64,000 nt of DNA from Planktothrix rubescens CCAP 1459/22 (GCA_904830895.1 LR882958.1:5227501-5291500), one strand, 5' to 3'. Shown: positions 37,177 to 46,335, counted from the stretch's first letter. Numbers and translations: made by a program. The notes: a model not told the origin generated them from the letters alone.

Positions 37177-38736
37177 TTATAAGGTTTGGGGTAAACCGAC
37201 TTCTTTGGGTTTAACGAATTTACCGTCAAAACTGACAGCTTTATTTTCAAATGTCCTAGCATCGGCTAAGGCTTTGCGTAACTCGGCGCATTCCATGGGT
37301 TGCTGCATTCCCCCTAATAAATAGATGAGTAATTTGGCGGCTAGGTCTTTTCCGGCGACTCTGACCCGGCGTTTATTGGGGTCATATAATATTCCATACC
37401 AGAGGGAGTCGGGATATTCCATACCGCTAAACCCCCCAGACCCATCAAAAGTTTGTAATTTCTCGAAAATCTCTGCTAGGGGCTGTTGTTGATAAAATAC
37501 CAACACCCCCAAGGCTGCGGCTACGGCCACTTGTCCCACCGGGCGAAATAGTAAATTTCCCTCGCCTCCAGGTTTCTCAAAACTAAACCGCCGTAATGCG
37601 GGAGTTTCCCAACTGTCTTCTAAGCGTTGATAACTGGGTAAACTTGCCATCCCATCAAAAAGTTGTTGTAATTCCTGAATACCCGTTTCTATATCTTCTG
37701 GTGTGGGGCGTCGGGGGACTAACCCGGGTTTGGCGGCTTTCCAGTGGGGAAATTTGGGGGTTAAGTAGCGTTGACCCATATCTGTTAGGGCTTGCAGGGT
37801 AGTTAATACCGTTGACTTGGAGGCGACGGTGGCGCTATCCCAATTAATTCTAGGGTTGCGTCCGGGTTTATCGCAAAATAGAGGATGGGAAACGACGACC
37901 TGACGAGTAACAATAGAAAACCCATCATCTTCATCTAATAGGGCTAACTGTCCTTTACTGAGTTTAACGGCCATTAAGTTAACGTGAACAAAAATAGACC
38001 TTACCCGTTGTCTAGCTTGGGCGCGGGTTTCGCCTTTGACAACGGCGGGAATAAATTCTACTCCGATTGTTTCTTGGGATAGTTGTTGTAACTGTTGGGG
38101 TGTGATACCGAATTTTTGGGTCATCTCTTTAACGGTAATAGCATCCCCGACGGGTTTTTTCTGTTTGCTATAGGGTTGTAAACGCCCTGTCCGTAGGAGT
38201 TGCATTAACCCTTGTATCCCCATGAGGCGATGTTGTCCATCTAGGGCAAATACGGATATATCGGTTGACATTTGCAATAGTCCCAGTTTTCCCTGACTAT
38301 CCAGGGGTAAAAATTCAATGGCGGACTGGGTGGCCCGGCCCTGTTTATCCCATTCAGATGCTTGGGGGTTATCGACCCAGGGGGGACTGAGGACGACTAA
38401 CACCGCCGGAAATTTATGGTCTTTGTGGTTGGTGAGATATTGGGTTAGGGTGGCTTGACGTGACCAGTCGAGGGGGCGTTGTAAGATATCGTCCACGGTT
38501 TCGGTGTCTCTTTGGACGTTTCCTGTGGGGTCTAAATGGGGTTGAAATAGGGGCAGTTGGGAGGCGAAACCGACTTTTGCTGCTATCCATTCTAGGGTGA
38601 CGGAGGTGATAAAGGTTTCGGTTTCGGCCATATAGGTTTTTTGAACCAGTAAGCTATCTGCTTTTTGTAGATAGGGTTTCAGCAGTTGTGCAATTGCTTT
38701 TTGGGATTCGGAATTGAGTTGGGTTTCAGTATCCAT
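37177..38736 (-). CDS. dndB: DndB-like DGQHR-domain protein
   Basis: 519 residues, longer than the usual ~350-400. The family-defining DGQHR motif is at 166-170 in SVFALDGQHRLMGIQG, with further fitting segments PAVLVVLSPPW, GVEFIPAVVKGETRAQARQRVRSIFVHVNLMAVKLSKGQ and SIVTRQVVVSHPLF. DndB is a regulator of phosphorothioation genes that also affects how many sites are modified. It is divergent from the HNH-dndC-dndD genes, as known in several dnd clusters where dndB controls the promoter between them. Confidence 0.82.
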   Translation of the reverse strand: MDTETQLNSESQKAIAQLLKPYLQKADSLLVQKTYMAETETFITSVTLEWIAAKVGFASQLPLFQPHLDPTGNVQRDTETVDDILQRPLDWSRQATLTQYLTNHKDHKFPAVLVVLSPPWVDNPQASEWDKQGRATQSAIEFLPLDSQGKLGLLQMSTDISVFALDGQHRLMGIQGLMQLLRTGRLQPYSKQKKPVGDAITVKEMTQKFGITPQQLQQLSQETIGVEFIPAVVKGETRAQARQRVRSIFVHVNLMAVKLSKGQLALLDEDDGFSIVTRQVVVSHPLFCDKPGRNPRINWDSATVASKSTVLTTLQALTDMGQRYLTPKFPHWKAAKPGLVPRRPTPEDIETGIQELQQLFDGMASLPSYQRLEDSWETPALRRFSFEKPGGEGNLLFRPVGQVAVAAALGVLVFYQQQPLAEIFEKLQTFDGSGGFSGMEYPDSLWYGILYDPNKRRVRVAGKDLAAKLLIYLLGGMQQPMECAELRKALADARTFENKAVSFDGKFVKPKEVGLPQTL

Positions 38737-38889
38737 TAGAGTTATGTTGCCAAATGAGTCAATAAATGCTATGATATCTAAAAATGGTTTTTAAAAATTT
38801 AACTAATGTTTTTAAAAACTTATTCTTAGTCCTATTTTACCGGAATAGCGGGGTTTAGGGAATATTTTTTATGGCTAAAGGGGGGCATA
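38737..38889. promoter_or_regulatory. Divergent dndB / HNH-dndCD control region with direct repeats
   Basis: Two copies of GTTTTTAAAAA(A/C), a palindromic word, start at 38787 and 38808, spaced 21 bp (two helix turns). They lie between the two divergent start codons and make a candidate operator for a dimeric regulator such as DndB. A GGGGGG ribosome-binding stretch (38880-38885) precedes the HNH gene. Confidence 0.45.
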
Positions 38890-39873
38890 ATGACTACAGG
38901 AGGACAACCAGAAAGTAGAAATCTAGCTTACTATATTAATTGTTTTTCTCAAATTCAAGTCTATAAAAACAATAAAAGAGGCGGTGAAGCTCTCAATCAA
39001 CCTATTTTATTATTATCTGTAATTGATGCAATTTCACAAGGTTTAATTACAGAAAACCGTATTTTTATCTCTGATGACTTGATTGATACATTTAAAAAAT
39101 ATTGGTCTGTTTTAACTTCTGACCCGTTTAAAGGTAGTGATTTCGCCCTACCATTTTTTCATCTCAAGAATGGTAAGTATAAGTTTTGGCATCTTCAATT
39201 TAGTTCAGAATATGACGGAGGAAGACCCCAAACAATTCCTAAAATCAGAAAAGACGTTGATTATGCTTATTTAGATCAGGAACTTTTTAACTTTATTCAA
39301 GATCCAAATAGTAGAAAGGAATTGATAGATAGTTTAATTAATGCTTGGTTTACTTCTAGCCAAAAAGCTATAGAAGAAATATTAAAAATCAACCAAGATT
39401 TAGAAGATTCTAGTTCAGATGATTTAGAAACAACTTCTGAATCTGATAATACAGAGAAAAAAAAAATAAAGTTTTACCTTAAAAAGTCAGTTGTTAGAGA
39501 GGCATTTTTCCGTAAAGCTGTTGTACATCTTTATGATTATAGATGTGCTTTCTGTAGATTACGGGTAACTCGCTCTTTAAGTCAAAGCCTTGTAGATGGC
39601 GCACACATTAAACCCTTTGCTAAATTTTATGATAGCAATATAAAAAATGGAATTTCACTTTGTAAAAATCATCATTGGGCTTTCGATCAAGGTTGGTTTA
39701 CAATAGATAATAATTACAAAATTATAATAGCTCAAGATTTAGATGAAGATTCACCCTATAATAGAGATATGAAAGAATTTAATGGGGAATTAATTTTTTT
39801 ACCTAATTCTGAATTAAATTTTCCTCGAATGGATTCACTAATATGGCATCGCCAGAATATATTTAGAGCATAA
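38890..39873 (+). CDS. HNH endonuclease, candidate phosphorothioate-sensing partner of the Dnd system
   Basis: 327 residues. The N-terminal ~130 residues have NKRGGEALNQPILLLSVIDAISQG and ALPFFHLKNGKYKFWHLQ, a pattern like the sulfur-binding domain of ScoMcrA-type enzymes (R-G...KP.LLL, PFW.L.ND..W). A Ser/Glu/Asp linker follows. The HNH core is at about 215-275: C219-x2-C222, GAHIKPFA (His239), NGISLCKNHHWAFDQGWFTID with Asn253 and the catalytic His. ScoMcrA cuts phosphorothioated DNA. Here the gene stands directly before dndC (33 bp) and apparently in its operon. The sulfur-binding reading is an inference from motif layout. Confidence 0.75.
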   Translation: MTTGGQPESRNLAYYINCFSQIQVYKNNKRGGEALNQPILLLSVIDAISQGLITENRIFISDDLIDTFKKYWSVLTSDPFKGSDFALPFFHLKNGKYKFWHLQFSSEYDGGRPQTIPKIRKDVDYAYLDQELFNFIQDPNSRKELIDSLINAWFTSSQKAIEEILKINQDLEDSSSDDLETTSESDNTEKKKIKFYLKKSVVREAFFRKAVVHLYDYRCAFCRLRVTRSLSQSLVDGAHIKPFAKFYDSNIKNGISLCKNHHWAFDQGWFTIDNNYKIIIAQDLDEDSPYNRDMKEFNGELIFLPNSELNFPRMDSLIWHRQNIFRA

Positions 39874-39906
39874 TTCAAGGTTTATTATTAAAACAGAGGT
39901 ATTAAA

Positions 39907-41484
39907 ATGACAGAAACTCTAATCGGCATTGAATCTAAAAACACAGTTGAACAATTCATTGATGCTGTTGAAATATTAACTCAAGAAATCCAAGATTTAT
40001 ACTTACAAGAAGAATGCCCTTTAATTATAGGATGGAGTGGTGGAAAAGATAGCACTTCTGTACTTCAGATTATCTGGAATTCTATTGCAGCATTACCCGT
40101 AGAACAACGGACAAAAACAATTCATGTTATTACTAATGATACCTTGGTTGAAAATCCCATAATTTCTACTTGGGTGAAAAGATCTTTAGAAAAAATGCAA
40201 TTGGCAGCTAAAGAACAGAAAATGCCTATAGAAACACATCTAACTTATCCAGCCATTCAAGATACATTTTGGGTGTGTTTAATTGGTAAAGGTTATCCGA
40301 CCCCTAGACAACGATTTAGATGGTGTACAGATCGCCTAAAAATCCAGCCCGCAGATTCATTTATTCAAGAAGTTCTTAAAACTAATCGTGAGGCTATCTT
40401 AGTTTTAGGAACTCGCAAAACCGAAAGTATTCAAAGATCAATGAATATGGCAAAGCATCGAAAACGGAGAGTTCGCGATCGCTTGAATACAAATCCTCGT
40501 CGTCCAGATTGCTTAGTTTATTCCCCGATTGAAGATTGGCGAACTGATGAAGTTTGGATGTATTTAATGCAATGGGAAAACCCTTGGGGTTTGGATAATA
40601 AAGAATTACTTGCGATGTATCGAGGTGCAACGGCAGATAATGACTGTCCCCTTGTTGTGGATACTTCTACCCCTAGCTGTGGAAGTTCTCGGTTTGGATG
40701 TTGGGTTTGTACTTTGGTGACTAAAGATAAATCAATGGAGGCAATGATTATTAATGATGAAGCTAAAGAATGGATGCAACCATTATTAAATCTCCGTAAT
40801 GAATTAGATCCTACAAATGATCGAGATAAACGAGATTTTAGACGAATATTTGGAAAAGTTCAACTATTTGAACGTAATATTAATGGAGAAATATCCGTCG
40901 AACCCATTCCTGGGCCCTATACAAAAAAATGGCGGGAACATTGGTTAAGACGGGTATTAGAAGCACAACAACAAATTAGACAAACAGCGCCCGAAGAATA
41001 TCGAGATATAACCTTAATTACCATAGGAGAACTTAGCGAAATTAGGCGAATATGGTTAGAAGAAAAACACGAATTTGATGATAGTGTACCTAAAATTTAT
41101 CAGGAAGTTATGGGAGAAACCTTTGAAGACCCCCGTTTGGGTGCAGGAAATACCGTTCTGGGTGCAGATGAATGGGAATTATTAGAAGAACTCAGTCAAG
41201 GAGATACAATGTATATGGAATTAATGGCAAAACTGATTGATACAGAACGTCAATATAAAACTATGGCGAGACGAAATGGTATCTATGATGACTTAGAAAA
41301 GTGTTTAGAAACCAGTTCTCGACCTCAAGAACAAGCTATTAATAACGCTCATTATGAACGCAACTTAAAAGAAGCCGCCAAAACCGGAAATGTTGAACAA
41401 GTCAAGCACGCCATAGAAGACAAAAACCCCGAACCTCCGCAACAGTTAAGTTGGGGAAGTTTAAAATTTCAAAACCCTACCTAA
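39907..41484 (+). CDS. dndC: DndC phosphoadenosine-reductase-like protein
   Basis: 525 residues. The PP-loop SGGKDS is at 44-49 (IIGWSGGKDSTSVLQIIW), used to activate with ATP. QRFRWCTDRLKIQP (~136-150) and GTRKTES are typical of DndC. Four cysteines that fit the iron-sulfur site are at 140 and then 247, 258, 265 and 268 (CPLV..., PSCGSSRFGCWVC). DndC transfers sulfur to the DNA backbone with DndD and DndE. No dndA cysteine desulfurase is in the window; a cellular IscS may supply sulfur. It follows an AGAGG ribosome-binding site. Confidence 0.95.
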   Translation: MTETLIGIESKNTVEQFIDAVEILTQEIQDLYLQEECPLIIGWSGGKDSTSVLQIIWNSIAALPVEQRTKTIHVITNDTLVENPIISTWVKRSLEKMQLAAKEQKMPIETHLTYPAIQDTFWVCLIGKGYPTPRQRFRWCTDRLKIQPADSFIQEVLKTNREAILVLGTRKTESIQRSMNMAKHRKRRVRDRLNTNPRRPDCLVYSPIEDWRTDEVWMYLMQWENPWGLDNKELLAMYRGATADNDCPLVVDTSTPSCGSSRFGCWVCTLVTKDKSMEAMIINDEAKEWMQPLLNLRNELDPTNDRDKRDFRRIFGKVQLFERNINGEISVEPIPGPYTKKWREHWLRRVLEAQQQIRQTAPEEYRDITLITIGELSEIRRIWLEEKHEFDDSVPKIYQEVMGETFEDPRLGAGNTVLGADEWELLEELSQGDTMYMELMAKLIDTERQYKTMARRNGIYDDLEKCLETSSRPQEQAINNAHYERNLKEAAKTGNVEQVKHAIEDKNPEPPQQLSWGSLKFQNPT

Positions 41485-41487
41485 CCC

Positions 41488-41605
41488 TCGAACCCTCGTT
41501 CCCAGGGTCTCCCTGGGAATGCCTAGTGGCAGGCTCCGCCTGCTATTATTATTGGAGGCGGAGCCTCCTTAAGAGCATTTCTAGGTAGAACCTAGAAACG
41601 AGATA
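41488..41605. repeat. Palindromic interspersed repeat in the dndC-dndD gap
   Basis: Three stems in a row: CCCAGGGTCTCCCTGGG, GGCAGGCTCCGCCTGC with GGAGGCGGAGCCTCC, and TCTAGGTAGAACCTAGA. The outer ends are CTCGTTCC and AACGAG. This is the kind of repeat scattered in cyanobacterial genomes; the stems may attenuate expression between the two genes. Confidence 0.7.
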
Positions 41606-41641
41606 AACGGGATAAAAATTAACCTTTAAACTTTTAATTTT

Positions 41642-43627
41642 ATGATTTTCCTAGAATTAACCTTAGAAAACTTTGGCCCCTATCGAGGGAAACAAGTAAT
41701 TGATTTACGCCCTAAAATTAAGGATAATGTGATTAGTCCCATTGTCTTATTTGGAGGTATGAATGGAGGCGGAAAAACTACCTTAATGGATGCAATGCGG
41801 CTCGCACTTTATGGACAACGCGCCCAATGTTCTACCCGGGGAACTTTAAGTTATCCCGACTTTCTGAAACAAGCGGTTAATAAACAGACCCTAGCCCATG
41901 AAGAAACCAGTGTAGAATTATTATTTGAACATATTGTTAAAAATATGCAAGTAGAGTTTCGGGTTAAACGTCGCTGGACAAAAAACCCGAAAAATGGTAA
42001 GGATATTTTAGGCATATTAATTGATGATTGGCCGGACTCCGCTTGGGTAGAAACCTGGGATGAACGCATCGAAGATTTTTTCCCGATAGGAATTTCTAAC
42101 TTGTTTTTATTTGATGGGGAACAGGTCAAAGAATTAGCCGATTTAGACAGTCCTCCTAATGTTGTGGTACAAGCAATTCAATCTTTATTGGGATTAGAAT
42201 TATCAGAACGTTTAGCAGTAGATTTAGATATTTTAGCTAACCGCAAACGCCGACAGTTAGCCGACTCAAAAGATTTAGCATATTTAGAAGAAATTGAGAC
42301 TAAATTAAATCAGTATAAATCCGAAAAAGATGCGGCGGAAATGGCGGTAGAAGAATTAAAAATCAAGGCTGGAATTGCTAAAAAAAAGTTAAATCAAGCT
42401 AAGGAAAAATTTAAACTAGAAGGCGGCAAAATAGCCGGAGAACGGAGTCAGTTAGAAAAAAAGTTAGAGGATGAAAAAGAAAAAGCCAAACAACAACGGG
42501 AACGTCTTTGTGAATTAGCAGCAGAAGGTTTACCTTTAAGTTTAATTCAACCTTTGTTAATTCAAGCGCAAAACCAGGGAAAACAAGAGTTAAATTGGGA
42601 AAAAGCCAAGGTAGCCCAGGATTTCATCAAAGATCGAGATCAACGATTATTTCAATATTTAGAAGAACTTAATATTGCCAAAAAACAGTTAGAAAGTGTT
42701 AAAATATATCTGGAAACCGATTATCAAAATTTAACCGAAAATCATCCTAATCAAGAAAAGATATTTTTAGAAATTGATGATAAAATATTCAGTCAATTAG
42801 GAACATTTTTAGACCATCAACTTCCCAGTCAAATCCAACAATCTCAGGACGTTTTAGAGGCTTTAATAGTAATTGAAGATAACCTATCTAGTCTGGATAG
42901 ACAATTGGCTATTGCCGCCCCTCCAGAGGTCTATGAACAACTGTTAGAAATGGTATCCAAAGCCCAAACAGAATACACTAAAATTGAAACTGCTATTGAA
43001 GACGCAGAACAGCGATCTAAAAAGTGTTATACTGAATATGAAAAGGTTAAAAAAGAGCTAGAAAAATATAGTCAAAATACCATTGATCGAAAAAATGCCA
43101 ATCATATTATTGAGACTATTAGTAAAGTTCAAGACTCCTTAAAAATATTTAAAGAAAAATTAACCCTGAAAAAACTAAATAAATTAGAAGTAGAAGTTAC
43201 CGAATGTTTTCGCTATTTATTACACAAATCAGACTTAGTACATCGAGTGGTAATTGCTACCGAAGACTTTAGTTTATCCCTGTACGATCCCCAAGGACAA
43301 CCCGTGGAGAAACATCGCCTATCTGCGGGAGAAAAACAACTATTAGCGATCGCTTTTTTATGGGGGTTAGCAAGGGTTTCAGGACTAAACTTACCCATCG
43401 CTATTGATACTCCCCTAGGTCGTTTAGACTCCTCCCACCGTCAAAACCTAATTGAACGGTATTTTCCCGCAGCTAGTCATCAAGTTATTTTACTCTCAAC
43501 CGATACGGAAATTGCGGAAAAGGAAATTAATAGTTTACGAGAACAAGATGCGATCGCCCGTGAATACCTACTCAAATATGATCCCAAACAACGCCAAACC
43601 AGGATAGAACTAGGTTATTTCTTTTAA
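41642..43627 (+). CDS. dndD: DndD SMC/Rad50-like ATPase
   Basis: 661 residues, starting MIFLELTLENFGPYRG, the standard DndD/SMC beginning. Walker A GGMNGGGKTT is at 38-47. Residues ~215-550 are coiled coil (KSEKDAAEMAVEELKIK..., DAEQRSKKCYTEYEKVKKELEK). Near the C-terminus are the ABC signature LSAGEKQLLAIAFLWGLA and Walker B in LPIAIDTPLGRLDSSHR. The ATPase is thought to open or nick DNA for sulfur insertion. It ends just before the right copy of the inverted repeat. Confidence 0.95.
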   Translation: MIFLELTLENFGPYRGKQVIDLRPKIKDNVISPIVLFGGMNGGGKTTLMDAMRLALYGQRAQCSTRGTLSYPDFLKQAVNKQTLAHEETSVELLFEHIVKNMQVEFRVKRRWTKNPKNGKDILGILIDDWPDSAWVETWDERIEDFFPIGISNLFLFDGEQVKELADLDSPPNVVVQAIQSLLGLELSERLAVDLDILANRKRRQLADSKDLAYLEEIETKLNQYKSEKDAAEMAVEELKIKAGIAKKKLNQAKEKFKLEGGKIAGERSQLEKKLEDEKEKAKQQRERLCELAAEGLPLSLIQPLLIQAQNQGKQELNWEKAKVAQDFIKDRDQRLFQYLEELNIAKKQLESVKIYLETDYQNLTENHPNQEKIFLEIDDKIFSQLGTFLDHQLPSQIQQSQDVLEALIVIEDNLSSLDRQLAIAAPPEVYEQLLEMVSKAQTEYTKIETAIEDAEQRSKKCYTEYEKVKKELEKYSQNTIDRKNANHIIETISKVQDSLKIFKEKLTLKKLNKLEVEVTECFRYLLHKSDLVHRVVIATEDFSLSLYDPQGQPVEKHRLSAGEKQLLAIAFLWGLARVSGLNLPIAIDTPLGRLDSSHRQNLIERYFPAASHQVILLSTDTEIAEKEINSLREQDAIAREYLLKYDPKQRQTRIELGYFF

Positions 43628-44034
43628 CAACAACTTCCATATTTCTTTGTGTCTTCGTGTCTTCGTGGTTAAATTAAACCTCAAAAAAAAATTAATCTGG
43701 AAAAAAATTTCGTTTTTTGGCTAGGGGGGGTTGACAAAACCCGCCGTCTGGGAGACAATATCGTAGGGGGGAACACGCCCATACTCTTGACTAATTAGTC
43801 AACAAATCCTCACAGGACTTGATTTACCGCAGCAGCCCCTTCGTGTCTTTGTGCCTTTGTGGTTAAACCAGGAACATTTCTTTACCAAAATTTAATAAAA
43901 GTAGGTTATTTATGAAGATTTTGTAAAAAAGTCTTAACACTGGGAGCAATTCCTAAGTATTTAGGTATAAAATGTTTAATGTATCAATCTGAAATCCACT
44001 GATAACGGATCACTGATCACTGGTCACTGAACAA
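43628..44034. other. Gene-free stretch between dndD and dndE
   Basis: It holds the right inverted repeat (43645-43803), an extra copy of its CTTTGTG/CTTCGTG end (43841-43867), AT-rich DNA that may carry a promoter for dndE, and CACTGATAACGGATCACTGATC-like repeats just before the start codon. No gene is seen. Confidence 0.6.
43645..43803 (-). repeat. Right copy of the inverted repeat bracketing the dnd block
   Basis: Inverted counterpart of 37007-37173, with the same words in order on the minus strand (GTTGACTAATTAGTCAAGAG, TATGGGCGTGTTCCCCC, GGCGGGTTTTGTCAACCCC, AACGAAATTTTTT, TTAACCACGAAGACAC). It begins 18 bp after the dndD stop codon. A further CTTTGTGCCTTTGTGGTTAA unit is at 43848-43867. 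Confidence 0.85.
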
Positions 44035-44436
44035 ATGGAACCCCCCGTAGAGCGAATTCGCCTATCCCAAGCAGCGAAGGAGCAACTAACCAAACTCAAA
44101 CGAATTACCAAAATAGACAACTGGAATGTTCTGTGCCGTTGGGCGTTGTGCCGTTCCCTAGCCGAGTCAACCATTCCCTCCCCGGTTCCCATCCCCGCCG
44201 ATAGCAACGTGGAAATGACTTGGCAAGTCTTTGGGGGAGAAGTGGGTGATTTATTCACCCTTGCCCTGAAGCAACGTTGCCATAACGACCATTTAGGAAC
44301 CGATCCAGAAACCCTCGCCACCCAGTTTCGCCTACACCTGCACCGAGGAATTAGTTACCTAGCAGGTGATCCCAATCTCAAACAGATTGAAGATTTCATC
44401 GCCCTCACCCCCGCCCAAAACCCAGTTACCGCGTAA
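44035..44436 (+). CDS. dndE: DndE
   Basis: 133 residues with the DndE pattern: VERIRLSQAAKEQLTKLKRITKIDNWNVLCRWALCRSL, then MTWQVFGGEVGDLFTLALKQRCHNDHL and TQFRLHLHRGISYLAGD. DndE is a small all-helical protein that binds nicked DNA and assembles with DndC and DndD. Unlike usual dnd operons, it is 407 bp from dndD, separated by the right inverted repeat and short intergenic repeats, so it probably uses its own promoter. Confidence 0.93.
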   Translation: MEPPVERIRLSQAAKEQLTKLKRITKIDNWNVLCRWALCRSLAESTIPSPVPIPADSNVEMTWQVFGGEVGDLFTLALKQRCHNDHLGTDPETLATQFRLHLHRGISYLAGDPNLKQIEDFIALTPAQNPVTA

Positions 44437-44536
44437 ATGGTAGAGGAAAGCACTGTCACGCTCTCCCCCTAGAAAATCTAGGGGAACTCACCGCGCCGAA
44501 CAAAATTGTTAAACCAGAAACTAGAGGATAATCTCC

Positions 44537-45064
44537 GTGATCACACTGAATGAAGAATCTGGAACGGTTAATACTATGACTATAGATTCTAAGCGCAGAT
44601 ATCATAATGTGATGGAAGACTTAGTTGCCCAGGAAGTCAAGATTCAATTAGCTACCCTAGCTCCTCGACTCTGCCAATACATTAAACGGTTTGAAGTCGA
44701 AACCTACGCCCTAAACCGTTTACCGCCCCTTTATGCTTCTTCCAAAGAAGGTTGGATGCAGCAACTCAAAAGGGGAAGGGATGAATTTTATGCCCCGATT
44801 AAAACCGCCGTCCGACAGGCGATCGCAGCCGTTCAAAGGGACTTACTGCGGCACTCAACCCCATTATCCCCAGAAGAATCAACCCCTGTGAAGGAGGAGA
44901 GTCCAAAACCAGAGGCTGCACAGCAAATGTTACCCCGTCATGCTGCTGAGTCCTCTGTGCCTCCTCCCCCTGGGCTGGATCAGAAAGTTGTCAACCGTCA
45001 CCGGGCTTTTGCCGATAATTACTCCCGCAAGGAAGCCTCAATTCGGGATGGATGGAACGGTTAA
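44537..45064 (+). CDS. comFB: ComFB family protein
   Basis: The frame can start at GTG 44537 or, better matching the family, ATG 44576 ([17 protein letters not shown]). The ComFB domain covers about 100 residues: [51 protein letters not shown]. The C-terminal ~60 residues are Pro/Ser/Glu-rich and lead to [13 protein letters not shown]. ComFB proteins of cyanobacteria have been reported to bind cyclic dinucleotides and to affect cell size or motility; that role here is by family. It shares the TTAA of its stop codon with ftsZ on the other strand. Confidence 0.82.
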   Translation: MITLNEESGTVNTMTIDSKRRYHNVMEDLVAQEVKIQLATLAPRLCQYIKRFEVETYALNRLPPLYASSKEGWMQQLKRGRDEFYAPIKTAVRQAIAAVQRDLLRHSTPLSPEESTPVKEESPKPEAAQQMLPRHAAESSVPPPPGLDQKVVNRHRAFADNYSRKEASIRDGWNG

Positions 45065-46335
45065 CGGTTGGGAGGACGTCGCCGCCGTAAGAAGTCAGGA
45101 ATATCGGGTTGTTGACCAGGATTAGCCGGGGTTGGGGGTTGGTTGGGGTTAGCTGGAGCCGGAATAACTGGAATATTACCCTGGGGTACGCCAGTATTCC
45201 GGGCCACGGGGATACCACTTTTGTTTTCTCCTGAGAACCCGGTGGCAATCACAGTAATTTTCACCTCTCCCTGCATCCGTTCATCAATTACCGCCCCAAA
45301 AATAATATTGGCATTGGGATCAACCACTTCATAGATAGTTTCGGCCGCCGCGTTCACTTCATGTAAGGTTAAATCCGTGCCTCCGGTAATATTAAATACA
45401 ACACCCTTGGCTCCATCAATAGAAGATTCTAATAAAGGAGAAGCGATCGCAGCCACGGCGGCTTCTCTAGCCCGGGATTTTCCCGAAGCAATCCCAATCC
45501 CTAATAAGGCAGACCCGGCATCAGCCATCACCGCCCGCACATCGGCAAAATCGACGTTTACTAACCCCGGAATCGTAATAATATCCGAAATCCCCTGTAC
45601 CCCTTGACGGAGAACATCATCGGCATAACGAAAGGCTTCCTGTACGGGGGTTTGTTCAGCAATCACCTCTAATAACTTATTATTCGGAATCACAATTAAG
45701 GTATCAACCCGGGATTGTAATGCCAGGATTCCATCATCGGCTTGGGAAATTCGCCGTCTACCTTCAAAGTGGAAGGGACGAGTCACCACCCCAATAGTTA
45801 AAGCTCCGAGTTCCTTCGCCACCTCCGCCACAACAGGCGCTCCACCTGTCCCGGTTCCGCCTCCTAGTCCGGCGGTAATAAAAACTAAATCAGCCCCTTC
45901 CAAGGCTTTCTGAATTTCTTCCCGGGATTCTTCGGCGGCTTTTTGACCGATGGCAGGGTTTCCACCGGCTCCTAACCCCTTAGTTAATTTCTGACCCACT
46001 TGTAGACGTTTCTGGGCTTTGGATAGGGTTAAAGCCTGGGCATCGGTATTCATTGACCAAAACTCAATTCCGGCAACCTGGCTATCAATCATGCGGTTAA
46101 CGGCATTACCGCCACTGCCACCCACACCAATCACCTTGATCTTTGCAGCATTGCTCGGAATAATATCGCCACTCCAAGAATCTTCACGGGGCATATCTTT
46201 AGAATCGTTATTAGGGTTAACTATTAGTTCTTTTCTACGGAATGGATTGGCTGAATCGTCTGTCAACCAGGGATTCGCTTTTCCTTCAGCATCAGAATTG
46301 CCAAGGGCAGACCCCAGATTATTCTTAACTGTCAT
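45061..46335 (-). CDS. ftsZ: Cell division protein FtsZ
   Basis: 424 residues. The tubulin-like GTPase is unmistakable: [18 protein letters not shown], the signature [29 protein letters not shown] and [20 protein letters not shown]. An N-terminal extension of about 60 residues (to SNAAKI) is seen, as in other cyanobacteria, and the C-terminus ends in a Pro/Asn-rich linker and [11 protein letters not shown], the conserved tail that binds partners. FtsZ polymerises into the Z ring at mid-cell. ftsQ lies 128 bp upstream on the same strand. Confidence 0.97.
   Translation of the reverse strand: MTVKNNLGSALGNSDAEGKANPWLTDDSANPFRRKELIVNPNNDSKDMPREDSWSGDIIPSNAAKIKVIGVGGSGGNAVNRMIDSQVAGIEFWSMNTDAQALTLSKAQKRLQVGQKLTKGLGAGGNPAIGQKAAEESREEIQKALEGADLVFITAGLGGGTGTGGAPVVAEVAKELGALTIGVVTRPFHFEGRRRISQADDGILALQSRVDTLIVIPNNKLLEVIAEQTPVQEAFRYADDVLRQGVQGISDIITIPGLVNVDFADVRAVMADAGSALLGIGIASGKSRAREAAVAAIASPLLESSIDGAKGVVFNITGGTDLTLHEVNAAAETIYEVVDPNANIIFGAVIDERMQGEVKITVIATGFSGENKSGIPVARNTGVPQGNIPVIPAPANPNQPPTPANPGQQPDIPDFLRRRRPPNR

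Noticed and set aside
37028-37324. A 98-codon open frame next to the TnpB element
   Set aside because: It lies in the inverted repeat and runs antisense into dndB; its composition is not protein-like.
44010-44321. A 103-codon frame antisense to dndE
   Set aside because: It mirrors dndE, whose family match is clear.
37177-44436. A dndA cysteine desulfurase gene, expected in a dnd cluster
   Set aside because: None of the frames in this region shows a PLP-type desulfurase pattern; the sulfur source must lie elsewhere.
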